Shown piece after piece: positions 8,715 to 14,901 of a stretch of DNA of 14,901 nucleotides. Each line of letters opens with the position of its first letter. Position 1 is the first letter of the stretch. Under the pieces are notes generated by a model that was given only the letters and a program-made list of their open reading frames with translations, did no database searches and was not told the DNA's origin. Both the position numbers and the translations under genes were made by a program. Source of the stretch: Kingella oralis (lineage in GTDB: Bacteria > Pseudomonadota > Gammaproteobacteria > Burkholderiales > Neisseriaceae); NCBI GenBank assembly GCA_905373195.1, contig CAJPSG010000003.1, positions 1 to 14,901 on the forward strand, given 5' to 3'.

Positions 8715-10142
8715 ATGGATGATCCAATAATACTCGGTATTATTGCCGTGGCAGTATTGGCGGTGCTCGGTGCATTTTTCTTAAAAAATAAGCAAAAAGC
8801 ATCAGCAGGCAAGAAAGACAAAAAATCGAGCAGCGCACGCAGCAGCCGCAATGCCAAAGCGGATGATGATGACGAAGACGACTATTCAGCCGAACCCGCA
8901 GAACACGAAAATTGGGACACAGTCGCCACTACCAATGTGGTAGACGACACCAAAGTTTCCGTTCAAGACGTGGACACGCTCACCGAATTCAACGTATACA
9001 AACAATTCGGCTACTTTGACAAAGCCGCCGAATCGCTTTCGGCTTATCTTGCTAAAACGCCTAAAAAAGACCCCCAACTGGCCGGCGAGCTGGTTGAACT
9101 ATGGTTACAAGCCAAAAATGTTGATGCGGCTACCGAAGCCCTAACCCAATACCAAGACACGCTTTCTGAAGAACAAATTACTCAATTTGTTAAAGAAGGT
9201 TTGGCGATTGACGAAAACCACTTGGGTTTGCGTGTGTTAGCGGAAAACAGACTGGGTTGGAGCGTGAAGAAAACTGCCGAAGAAATTGGCGAAAAAACAG
9301 GCTTGGGACTTGAAGAAGCCAAACCTGTTCAACCCACGATTCGCGGCAAGAAAAAAGAAGCAGAAGTTGAGAAAAAACAACCGCATAAACCTTTGGTTGC
9401 TGGGCGTGGCGTGATTTCAGGCGTGAGCACGGATGAAAAAGGCGCGGTGTTGGCGTTTATGGAACCCGAGCAAAGTGTCAAACTCCTAAAAAATGTTTTG
9501 AGCTACGACGCTGCGGTGAAATACATGAATAAAGCCATCCGTAAATCAGAAAAACCTGCTTCCTTGCTGATTGATGCTTTATCGCTGGATTATCGCGCTA
9601 AAAACATCAACGGCTTTGCGGGGCATTTGTGGAATCTGTATTACAGCCTAGGTCAATATGGCCGACAAGTAAAAGAACGCATGCTTGGCTGGGGTTATAC
9701 ATTAGGACAACACCCCGTGTTTGACCGCCTAGAAGCCGCACCTAATGAAGCTGCATTGCGCGACTTGGGCATCCAACAAGGATGGATTGATGGAGGCAGC
9801 CTGAAAAAAGCGCGTTACCAAGCTCTTGTAACCGAAAAAGCGGATGTCAATGCCGAACCAAGAACCGCCACTGAGCGCATCTTGAAAGAAGCAGAATCCT
9901 TGTTGATGTATGGTCAATTAGACAACTCAATGGAATTGTTGGAAAACGCCATTGTTGAGTATCCACAAGAATCACAGCTTTATATCACCTTGTTTGACTT
10001 GTATGAACGTGCAGAAGAATGGACTCGCTTGGAAAATCTCTTGCAAGAATTGCGTCCAAAAGTTCAAACATTACCTGAGGAAGTAGTGTTGGCAATGAGC
10101 CAACTGCTACAACGATTTAGTAACGGCTCATTCGGACATTAA
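8715..10142 (+). CDS. Membrane-anchored FimV-like TPR protein
   Basis: 475 residues. One N-terminal membrane helix (about residues 5-22) follows an acidic start (MDDP) and precedes a very basic stretch (KNKQKASAGKKDKK), which by the positive-inside rule puts the long C-terminal part in the cytoplasm. A low-complexity Ser/Lys then Asp/Glu linker (about 30-60, with DDDDEDD) leads to TPR-like helical repeats: EFNVYKQFGYFDKAAESLSAYL (near 91-112) and, at the end, about 385-460 (LLMYGQLDNSMELLENAI). This resembles the C-terminal cytoplasmic part of FimV, without the periplasmic LysM half. Strong AAGGAG, 5-base spacing. First of five closely spaced genes. A perfect DUS inside encodes G-S-L-K. Likely a scaffold for the downstream GTPase module; function inferred. 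Confidence 0.85.
   Translation: MDDPIILGIIAVAVLAVLGAFFLKNKQKASAGKKDKKSSSARSSRNAKADDDDEDDYSAEPAEHENWDTVATTNVVDDTKVSVQDVDTLTEFNVYKQFGYFDKAAESLSAYLAKTPKKDPQLAGELVELWLQAKNVDAATEALTQYQDTLSEEQITQFVKEGLAIDENHLGLRVLAENRLGWSVKKTAEEIGEKTGLGLEEAKPVQPTIRGKKKEAEVEKKQPHKPLVAGRGVISGVSTDEKGAVLAFMEPEQSVKLLKNVLSYDAAVKYMNKAIRKSEKPASLLIDALSLDYRAKNINGFAGHLWNLYYSLGQYGRQVKERMLGWGYTLGQHPVFDRLEAAPNEAALRDLGIQQGWIDGGSLKKARYQALVTEKADVNAEPRTATERILKEAESLLMYGQLDNSMELLENAIVEYPQESQLYITLFDLYERAEEWTRLENLLQELRPKVQTLPEEVVLAMSQLLQRFSNGSFGH
9794..9805 (+). repeat. DNA uptake sequence (perfect 12-mer) inside the TPR gene
   Basis: AGGCAGCCTGAA on the coding strand of the FimV-like gene, encoding part of G-G-S-L-K-K, between the middle domain and the C-terminal TPR region. 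Confidence 0.88.
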
Positions 10143-10147
10143 ATAAA

Positions 10148-11275
10148 ATGAATCATGACTTACCCCACGTCAAAACGGTGAAGTTGTTGTTTGTAGCTAT
10201 GGACGACCAGCAACAAGCCATGTTCAAGATGGCATTTAAAATGCACAACACAACCAATTACGAAGTAATCAGCGCAAATTCTGGTGAAAAACCTGAGTTG
10301 GTTATCGTGGATGGCGATGGTGCAAATGGCTTGGCGACATGGCAAAAAACGAAACATGACTATTCAAGCAGCGTTGTGGTGTTTTTCTCCAAATCACCTC
10401 CTGCCGTAACCGCACCCTATCTGCCCAAGCCCATTAAATTTGATTCGCTCTTCCTGAATCTGCGCAATTTATTGCAAGGCAATGGCATTTGGGTGGTTCG
10501 CTCAAACATGGCAAATGCATCAGCGCATCCACACAACACCGCTACACAAGAGCAACCCACACGTTCGGCACACGCCCATCGTTCTAGCGAAGTAACCATT
10601 CCGCGCTTTGACCCTCGTGTTGGCATCTTAGGCTCTTTCAGAGAAATTTTGGCACACCAACGTAACGCAGCCATTTTGATTGATGACAAGCCTGTTCTCG
10701 CCATATTCCCTTCTACGCAACGCGTGTGGATTGCTGTGCCTCCTGAGCAACTACGAAACTTGTGTCGCAAAGAGCGCCCCAATATCAAGCTCAAAAACAT
10801 CCCAGATGAAAACAATATTCTAGACCGTGCCAATGCAACCGTTACCTCTACCATGTGGCAAGTGGCATTGTGGACAGCTAATGGGCGTTTGGTGCATCCC
10901 ATCAATCCCAATACCGTGTTCAAATTAAAAAGCTGGCCCAATCTAACGCGCTTAACGCCACTACCCGAAGCCATGCGCTTATCCGCATTTTTAACGAAAA
11001 CATCGGTTAGTTTAAATATGCTCTATAAACTGATGCCTTTGGATATGGCGGATATTTTGAACTATATTGCAGCAACGTATCTGACGGATTACTTGGAAAT
11101 TACACAACAAGTAAACGAAGCACCAAGCGCACAATCAGCCACTCGCGCCACTGTGAACACATCTGCAACGCCACGCCCAGAACAAGTGCGTGCGGCACGC
11201 GCAAATGAAGCACATACACAGCAAAAAACAGGCGGTCTATTGAGTCGTCTCATGAAAAAATTGCTGAATAAATAA
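10148..11275 (+). CDS. Receiver-like protein with unknown central domain
   Basis: 375 residues. The N-terminal ~110 residues look like a response-regulator receiver: acidic pair D19/D20 after strand 1 (KLLFVAMDD), candidate phospho-acceptor D55 in LVIVDGD, S81 after VVVFF, and the K94-P95 of YLPKP. The S81-to-K94 gap is 13 residues against about 22 in CheY, so helix 4 seems lost. Then a His/Ser/Thr/Ala-rich linker (about 119-147), an unrecognised alpha/beta domain (about 148-320), a second low-complexity linker, and a basic amphipathic C-terminal helix (GGLLSRLMKKLLNK). It starts 5 bases after the TPR gene with little Shine-Dalgarno, suggesting translational coupling. Architecture recalls RomR, but the sequence family is unknown to me. 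Confidence 0.8.
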   Translation: MNHDLPHVKTVKLLFVAMDDQQQAMFKMAFKMHNTTNYEVISANSGEKPELVIVDGDGANGLATWQKTKHDYSSSVVVFFSKSPPAVTAPYLPKPIKFDSLFLNLRNLLQGNGIWVVRSNMANASAHPHNTATQEQPTRSAHAHRSSEVTIPRFDPRVGILGSFREILAHQRNAAILIDDKPVLAIFPSTQRVWIAVPPEQLRNLCRKERPNIKLKNIPDENNILDRANATVTSTMWQVALWTANGRLVHPINPNTVFKLKSWPNLTRLTPLPEAMRLSAFLTKTSVSLNMLYKLMPLDMADILNYIAATYLTDYLEITQQVNEAPSAQSATRATVNTSATPRPEQVRAARANEAHTQQKTGGLLSRLMKKLLNK

Positions 11276-11291
11276 TGAATGAGGGATTACT

Positions 11292-11831
11292 ATGCTGATA
11301 GAAAATAAAATCATCTTTACAGGCCCCGTAGGCGTTGGCAAAACAACCGCCATTGCTGCCTTATCTGATGAACCACCCATCCAAACAGATGCCAGCGCAT
11401 CCGATATGACAGCCGTACGCAAAGGCTATACTACTGTTGCTATGGATTATGGTTTGATTCAATTAGATGAAAACACCAAAGTCCATTTATACGGCACGCC
11501 AGGGCAAGAACGATTTGACTTTATGTGGGACATTCTAAGCCAAGGTAGCATGGGCTTGATTTTGCTGCTGGATAATACCCGTGGTAACCCATTAAAAGAT
11601 TTGAAATTCTTTTTGGATTCTTTTGCAGATTTGCTTAAAACTGCTCCATTGGTGGTTGGTGTAACCAAAATGGATATTCGCGCCGTACCTGGTATTGATG
11701 TTTACCAAAAATACTTGGCACAAAATGGTTTCAATGTGCCTGTGTTTGAAGTGGATGCACGTAACGAAGAAGATGTAAAACAGCTCGTTACGGCTATGCT
11801 CTTTCAAATTGACCCAGGTTTAGAGGTGTAA
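11292..11831 (+). CDS. MglA-like small Ras-superfamily GTPase
   Basis: 179 residues, a single compact GTPase domain. G1/P-loop GPVGVGKT at residues 11-18; G2 candidate Thr in KGYTTVAMDYG (T47/T48); G3 YGTPGQERF at 67-75, where Gly replaces the usual Asp of DxxG (MglA also lacks it, having Thr) while the catalytic Gln (Q72) is kept; G4 TKMD at 125-128; G5-like DAR at 155-157. This fits the bacterial predicted GTPases grouped with MglA and SRP-receptor-beta-like proteins (COG2229). It should bind GTP in the cytoplasm and act as a switch. GAGGG lies six bases before the ATG. The next gene follows after one base, and two roadblock-type proteins downstream are natural partners. Confidence 0.9.
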   Translation: MLIENKIIFTGPVGVGKTTAIAALSDEPPIQTDASASDMTAVRKGYTTVAMDYGLIQLDENTKVHLYGTPGQERFDFMWDILSQGSMGLILLLDNTRGNPLKDLKFFLDSFADLLKTAPLVVGVTKMDIRAVPGIDVYQKYLAQNGFNVPVFEVDARNEEDVKQLVTAMLFQIDPGLEV

Positions 11832-11832
11832 C

Positions 11833-12492
11833 ATGGAATCGACTCTTTCATTACAAACAAATTTATACCCACACATCACACCCGCTGGCGCATTCTATGC
11901 CATTGCCAACAAAAGTGTGAGTGCCAGCCGTACATTGCTGTCTAATATTTTAAAAGCAGATAGCCAGCAGCCTATCACGCAAGAAAAATTGTTAGAATGG
12001 TCTGAAACCAGCGATATTGAATCGGCATTAAATTTACTCTATCGTTTGCAGCGTCTTGAATTTTTGTATGGTGGCGACACCCCAGAAGAAAAATTTGAGC
12101 TTCAAGATGACACTTTAGCAAATTTATTGCCTCATTTGTCGGATAGCCAAAAAGCATTGTTGATTGACCATGATGGCTTTTATTTTGCAAACTCTGGTTT
12201 TAACCATGAGGCAGCAGAAGAAGTGGCTATTTTGGCGAGTGAAGCCATTCGATTATCTGAGCGCCACGCTCTTTTGATTAAAAACAACCTAAACATTTAT
12301 CAAAATGCATGGGGTTTATGCGACCCAACAGGGCAAAGCGAATTAACATTCTTCCCCATCTACATCAACGATACAAAATACATTTTGGTAACAGGTGGCA
12401 CACCACAATTACACAAAGAAGCTTTTGTAACTTTGGTGCGCGCACTTTATAAAACGGTTGAAGCGGCTAACAATTTGGGCGCTGATTTTTAA
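11833..12492 (+). CDS. Winged-helix-like plus roadblock-like protein
   Basis: 219 residues; not a family I can name. Residues ~30-80 form a helical, winged-helix-like segment (SRTLLSNILKA ... ITQEKLLEWS ... ALNLLYRLQRLEFLYGG). Residues ~103-210 follow the roadblock/LC7 pattern: a strand and turn KALLIDHDGFYFANSGF, a long Ala/Glu-rich helix (EAAEEVAILASEAIRLS), later a strand KYILVTGGTPQ, then a last helix (VTLVRALYKTVEAA). No signal peptide or membrane helix. One base separates it from the GTPase stop, and its GAGG site lies inside that gene, so the two are almost certainly made together. Possible GTPase regulator or adaptor; the fold call is by eye only. Confidence 0.75.
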   Translation: MESTLSLQTNLYPHITPAGAFYAIANKSVSASRTLLSNILKADSQQPITQEKLLEWSETSDIESALNLLYRLQRLEFLYGGDTPEEKFELQDDTLANLLPHLSDSQKALLIDHDGFYFANSGFNHEAAEEVAILASEAIRLSERHALLIKNNLNIYQNAWGLCDPTGQSELTFFPIYINDTKYILVTGGTPQLHKEAFVTLVRALYKTVEAANNLGADF

Positions 12493-12516
12493 AAATTTGG
12501 ATTGGACTAATATAAA

Positions 12517-12882
12517 ATGCATGAACAACTTTTAACTTCCGTATTAAGCGATTTAAACAGCTCTTCTGTTGATATTACCGCTTCTGCCGTTATTTCTACT
12601 GATGGTTTGCCGATTGCGCATCTGTTGCCTGCCAACATTGACCCCGACCGTGTAGGTGCGATGTCTGCTGCATTGTTGGCTTTGGGCAACCGCACCACGC
12701 AAGAATTGGCGTGTGGCGAGTTGGAGCAAGTAATTGTGAAAGGCAAGCTGGGCTATACGCTGCTGATTCAAGCGGGTGGCACGAATGTGTTGTGCTTGAC
12801 GGCCAAAGAGAGCGCGAAACTGGGTTTGATTCTGCTGGATGCTCGCCGTGCGGCGCGTGCGATTGTGGATATTACGAAATAA
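12517..12882 (+). CDS. Roadblock/LC7 (MglB-like) protein
   Basis: 121 residues, a single roadblock/LC7 domain: N-terminal helix (LLTSVLSDLNSSS), strand-turn ASAVISTDGLPIAHLLP (about 22-38) with the family's S-x-D-G-L-P/x-I, long helix DRVGAMSAALLALGNRT (44-60), strands ELEQVIVKGKLGYTLLIQAG (68-87) and a C-terminal helix (GLILLDARRAARAIVDI). Roadblock proteins of the MglB type dimerise and act as GTPase-activating proteins or exchange factors for MglA. The gene starts 24 bases after the preceding one, with weak Shine-Dalgarno. No terminator follows; the next one is beyond the tRNA. Confidence 0.92.
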   Translation: MHEQLLTSVLSDLNSSSVDITASAVISTDGLPIAHLLPANIDPDRVGAMSAALLALGNRTTQELACGELEQVIVKGKLGYTLLIQAGGTNVLCLTAKESAKLGLILLDARRAARAIVDITK

Positions 12883-12908
12883 TCAGATTTGGCTCTACCA
12901 TTATTCGT

Positions 12909-12937
12909 TTGACATCCTAGTTTGATTGTGTTCTAAT
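12909..12937 (+). promoter_or_regulatory. Promoter of tRNA-Phe
   Basis: Perfect -35 TTGACA (12909-12914), a 17-base spacer, and TCTAAT (12932-12937, five of six). Transcription would start near 12944, seven bases before the mature tRNA. Confidence 0.85.
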
Positions 12938-12950
12938 ATGCAGCTTGTTC

Positions 12951-13026
12951 GGCCAGATAGCTCAGTCGGTAGAGCAACGGATTGAAAATCCGTGTGTCGG
13001 CAGTTCGATCCTGCCTCTGGCCACCA
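12951..13026 (+). tRNA. tRNA-Phe (GAA)
   Basis: 76 bases with an encoded CCA end. The acceptor stem GGCCAGA (12951-12957) pairs with TCTGGCC (13016-13022), then discriminator A and CCA. The anticodon stem ACGGA/TCCGT encloses TTGAAAA, with anticodon GAA at 12984-12986 reading UUU/UUC. The T arm is GGCAG-TTCGATC-CTGCC. It has its own promoter and terminator but may also be read through from the roadblock operon. Confidence 0.97.
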
Positions 13027-13033
13027 AATATTT

Positions 13034-13061
13034 AAGCCCAAACATTTGTTTGGGCTTTTCG
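13034..13061 (+). terminator. Rho-independent terminator after tRNA-Phe
   Basis: AAGCCCAAACA (13034-13044) pairs with TGTTTGGGCTT (13047-13057), followed by TTC and a T-rich stretch. In practice the top of the stem opens into a four-base or larger loop. It ends the tRNA transcript and probably also the five-gene operon upstream. It lies only about 13 bases before the ribosome binding site of the peptidase gene. Confidence 0.85.
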
Positions 13062-13084
13062 TTTATTTTCAAATGGAGTTTTTT

Positions 13085-13945
13085 ATGCGTTGGCAAGACA
13101 GGGAAGGCAGTAACAATATTGAAGATGCACGCGGCAGCTCAGGCGGGGGCGGCATGGGTGGCAGCAAACCAATTGGCATTATTGGTTTGATTATTTTGTT
13201 GATTGGTGCTTACAACGGCGTGGATTTGAGCGGTTTAGTGAGTGGGGCAAATCAACTTGGCAACACGCAACAACAGCAAACGCGTCCGCAGCAATATTCG
13301 CAGCAAGAACAGCAGTTGTTTAAGCTCAGTTCGGTGGTATTGCGTGAAACGGAAAAAGTTTGGGGCGCGTATTTTCAAAAAATGGGGAAAACGTATCAAG
13401 AGCCTGTGTTGCAAATTTATTCGGGCGCGACACGAACAGGATGTGGCACAGGACAAGCCAGCGCAGGTCCGTTTTATTGCCCTGCGGATAATAAGCTATA
13501 CATTGATTTATCGTTTTACAACACCATGAAAAACCAACTTGGCGCGGAAGGCGATGCGGCGTTTGCTTATGTGATTGCGCATGAGGTGGGGCATCATGTG
13601 CAAACCTTGTTGGGCACGATTGGCAAGGTGCACAGTATGCAGCAGCAACTGGGCACTAAGCCAGAAGCTAATGCGTTATCGGTGAAACTGGAATTGCAGG
13701 CGGATTGCTATGCGGGCGTGTGGGGCTATTACGCGCAAAAAGATGGGCTGTTTGAAGATGGGGATATTGAAGAGGCTTATACTGCGGCGGAAGCGGTGGG
13801 CGATGATACCTTGCAACAGCGTGCGCAGGGCTATACCGTGCCACATACTTACACGCATGGCACATCGGCAGAGCGCAAAAAATGGTTGCAGCGTGGCTTG
13901 CAAACGGGCGATATTAGCCAATGCGATACATTTGCGGCGCAATAA
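13085..13945 (+). CDS. ypfJ: YpfJ-type neutral zinc metallopeptidase
   Basis: 286 residues. It starts MRWQDREGSNNIEDARGSS, typical of the YpfJ family, then a Gly-rich stretch and one membrane helix (about residues 29-42), then a Gln-rich linker (60-78). The zinc site HEVGHH is at 166-171 in VIAHEVGHHVQ, and the second-half ELQADCYAG (203-211) offers the Glu/Asp ligand candidates. The catalytic domain probably lies in the periplasm; the physiological substrate is not known to me. The ATG at 13085 has GGAG six bases upstream; the open frame further upstream runs through the tRNA and is not credible. The TAA stop overlaps a perfect uptake sequence. No clear own promoter. Confidence 0.92.
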   Translation: MRWQDREGSNNIEDARGSSGGGGMGGSKPIGIIGLIILLIGAYNGVDLSGLVSGANQLGNTQQQQTRPQQYSQQEQQLFKLSSVVLRETEKVWGAYFQKMGKTYQEPVLQIYSGATRTGCGTGQASAGPFYCPADNKLYIDLSFYNTMKNQLGAEGDAAFAYVIAHEVGHHVQTLLGTIGKVHSMQQQLGTKPEANALSVKLELQADCYAGVWGYYAQKDGLFEDGDIEEAYTAAEAVGDDTLQQRAQGYTVPHTYTHGTSAERKKWLQRGLQTGDISQCDTFAAQ

Positions 13946-13956
13946 GGCAGCCTGAA
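13945..13956 (+). repeat. DNA uptake sequence (perfect 12-mer)
   Basis: AGGCAGCCTGAA whose first base is the last base of the ypfJ TAA stop, the same arrangement as at atpG. Confidence 0.9.
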
Positions 13957-14006
13957 ATGCAAAACACCATGTGATTTGAGCTTCGCAGAAACTCGTTACA
14001 CTCGTT

Positions 14007-14018
14007 TTCAGGCTGCCT
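14007..14018 (-). repeat. DNA uptake sequence (perfect 12-mer)
   Basis: Inverted relative to the copy at 13945-13956, with 50 bases between them, between the convergent ypfJ and lactate dehydrogenase genes. The loop is long for an efficient terminator, but no other hairpin follows ypfJ until 14051. Confidence 0.9.
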
Positions 14019-14050
14019 CTGGGGTTTGCAAATGCCACAGCCTAAACACA

Positions 14051-14088
14051 AAAACCGCTTGGGCGAACAAATACACCCAAGCGGTTTT
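14051..14088. terminator. Terminator between ypfJ and ldh, possibly bidirectional
   Basis: Perfect 13-base-pair stem AAAACCGCTTGGG (14051-14063) with CCCAAGCGGTTTT (14076-14088) and a 12-base loop. T runs follow the stem on both strands (TTTTT on the minus side, TTTT on the plus side). It begins 11 bases past the lactate dehydrogenase stop and could also stop transcription coming from ypfJ. Confidence 0.85.
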
Positions 14089-14099
14089 CATATTGCGGA

Positions 14100-14901
14100 T
14101 TATTTCAAATATTCGTGCACTTTCTCTTGATAGCCGCGCAAGATGTTGGCGGAATCTGCAAATTTTTGTTTTTCTTCGGCATCCAAAGGTTGCTCAATAA
14201 TGCGCACAATACCGCTGCTGCCGATAACGGCGGGCGTGCCGATAAACACATCTTGCTCACCGTATTCGCCTTCCACCAGCGCGGAAATTGGCAAAATGGC
14301 GCGTTCATTGCGCAAAATCGCGCGGGTGATGCGCGCTAAGCCCATGCCGATGCCGTAATACGTTGCGCCTTTGCCTTCAATGATGGTGTAGGCGGCGCGC
14401 ATCACATCGTAGCGGATTTTTTCCATGCGCTCTTTGCCATCAGGCTGCGCGTCAAAATAGGCTTTGATTGATTGCCCTGCGATGGTGGCAGCGCTCCAAG
14501 CTGCCAAGATGCTGTCGCCGTGTTCGCCCACCATAAACGCATTGATGCTTTGCGGCGCAACGTTAAATTCTTTGGACAATTCGTCGCACAAGCGGGCGGT
14601 ATCCAACACCGTGCCCGAGCCGATTACGCGCTCTTTGGGGAAGCCCGAGAATTTGTAGGTGGCGTAAGACAACACATCAACGGGGTTCGCCGCCAGCAAG
14701 AACACGCCTTTAAAGCCTGATTTCACCACTTCGCCCACAATTTTGTTGAACACGTTAAGGTTGTTATCAATCAGTTGCAAGCGGGTTTCGCCTGGTTTTT
14801 GTGGCACGCCTGCGCAAATGGTAACGATGTCGGCATCGGCGCAATCGGCGTAAGTGCCTGCTTTGATAACGGTTGAAGTGGGACCATTGAACACGCCGTG
14901 T
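14100..14901 (-). CDS. ldh: L-lactate dehydrogenase, C-terminal part (cut by window end)
   Basis: About 266 codons are visible; the frame is open to the window edge, so the N-terminal NAD-binding glycine loop lies outside. NAD-dependent enzyme interconverting pyruvate and L-lactate in the cytoplasm. Visible: AGVPQKPGETR, where Gln at the specificity position marks lactate rather than malate dehydrogenase (which has Arg); NPVDVLSYATYKFSG; KERVIGSGTVLDTARL with the Asp and substrate-binding Arg; and GEHGDS with the catalytic His. The protein ends YQEKVHEYLK. It is convergent with ypfJ and followed by a strong terminator. A GTG near 14894 is internal, not the start. Confidence 0.93.
   Translation of the reverse strand, partial: HGVFNGPTSTVIKAGTYADCADADIVTICAGVPQKPGETRLQLIDNNLNVFNKIVGEVVKSGFKGVFLLAANPVDVLSYATYKFSGFPKERVIGSGTVLDTARLCDELSKEFNVAPQSINAFMVGEHGDSILAAWSAATIAGQSIKAYFDAQPDGKERMEKIRYDVMRAAYTIIEGKGATYYGIGMGLARITRAILRNERAILPISALVEGEYGEQDVFIGTPAVIGSSGIVRIIEQPLDAEEKQKFADSANILRGYQEKVHEYLK

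Noticed and set aside
10417..10974. Minus-strand open frame of 185 codons opposite the receiver-like gene
   Set aside because: The plus-strand gene has coding motifs, operon context and tight spacing; the antisense product has no recognisable features.
12951..13026. tRNA-Phe as an attachment site of an integrated element
   Set aside because: No integrase, no repeated 3' tRNA end and no mobile-element genes are seen in the window.
12992..13084. Peptidase reading frame extended upstream into the tRNA
   Set aside because: The frame runs through tRNA-Phe and its terminator; the ATG at 13085 has GGAG and the family-typical MRWQ start.
13945..14018. DUS pair after ypfJ as a classic hairpin terminator
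   Set aside because: The two copies are inverted, but 50 bases apart, too far for a compact hairpin; the perfect stem at 14051-14088 is the better terminator.
13676..14038. Minus-strand open frame opposite the end of ypfJ
   Set aside because: Antisense to the zinc peptidase and running through a DUS pair; no domain.
14100..14901. Malate dehydrogenase
   Set aside because: The specificity loop reads AGVPQKPGETR with Gln where malate dehydrogenases have Arg, and GSGTVLDTAR/GEHGD fit L-lactate dehydrogenase.

Overview
The window looks like chromosome of a Neisseriaceae bacterium outside the genus Neisseria. The main evidence is nine perfect copies of the 12-mer AGGCAGCCTGAA, the Kingella-type variant of the Neisseriaceae DNA uptake sequence (DUS), plus at least four one-mismatch copies. 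AtpF, AtpC, AtpH and the MetQ lipoprotein also look closely related to their Neisseria counterparts as I remember them. Kingella or a relative (Alysiella, Conchiformibius, Simonsiella) is the best guess; the sequence alone does not settle the genus.

Layout. (1) Positions 66-7053, minus strand: a complete F1Fo ATP synthase operon in the order atpI-B-E-F-H-A-G-D-C, with a clear sigma-70 promoter at 7025-7053 and an intrinsic terminator at 66-97. (2) Positions 7101-8132, minus strand: metQ, a methionine-binding lipoprotein gene without its metNI partners in this window, bracketed by two DUS hairpins. (3) Positions 8198-8530, minus strand: an unrecognised 110-residue acidic protein. (4) Positions 8715-12882, plus strand: five tightly spaced genes for a membrane-anchored FimV-like TPR protein, an unusual receiver-like protein, an MglA-like small GTPase, a protein with a winged-helix-like N-terminus and a roadblock-like C-terminus, and a stand-alone roadblock/LC7 (MglB-like) protein. 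(5) Positions 12909-13061, plus strand: tRNA-Phe(GAA) with near-consensus promoter and terminator. (6) Positions 13085-13945, plus strand: a YpfJ-type neutral zinc metallopeptidase gene. (7) Positions 14051-14901, minus strand: an L-lactate dehydrogenase gene cut by the window end, with its terminator.

The most interesting part is the five-gene block. It has the parts list of a bacterial polarity switch: a Ras-like GTPase, two roadblock-type candidate regulators, a receiver protein and a TPR scaffold tied to the inner membrane. By analogy with MglA/MglB/RomR of Myxococcus and the FimV/PilG link to type IV pili in Pseudomonas, I infer a spatial regulator of type IV pili, twitching or gliding, or cell-pole identity. 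That function is inference; the domain calls rest on motifs seen in the sequence.
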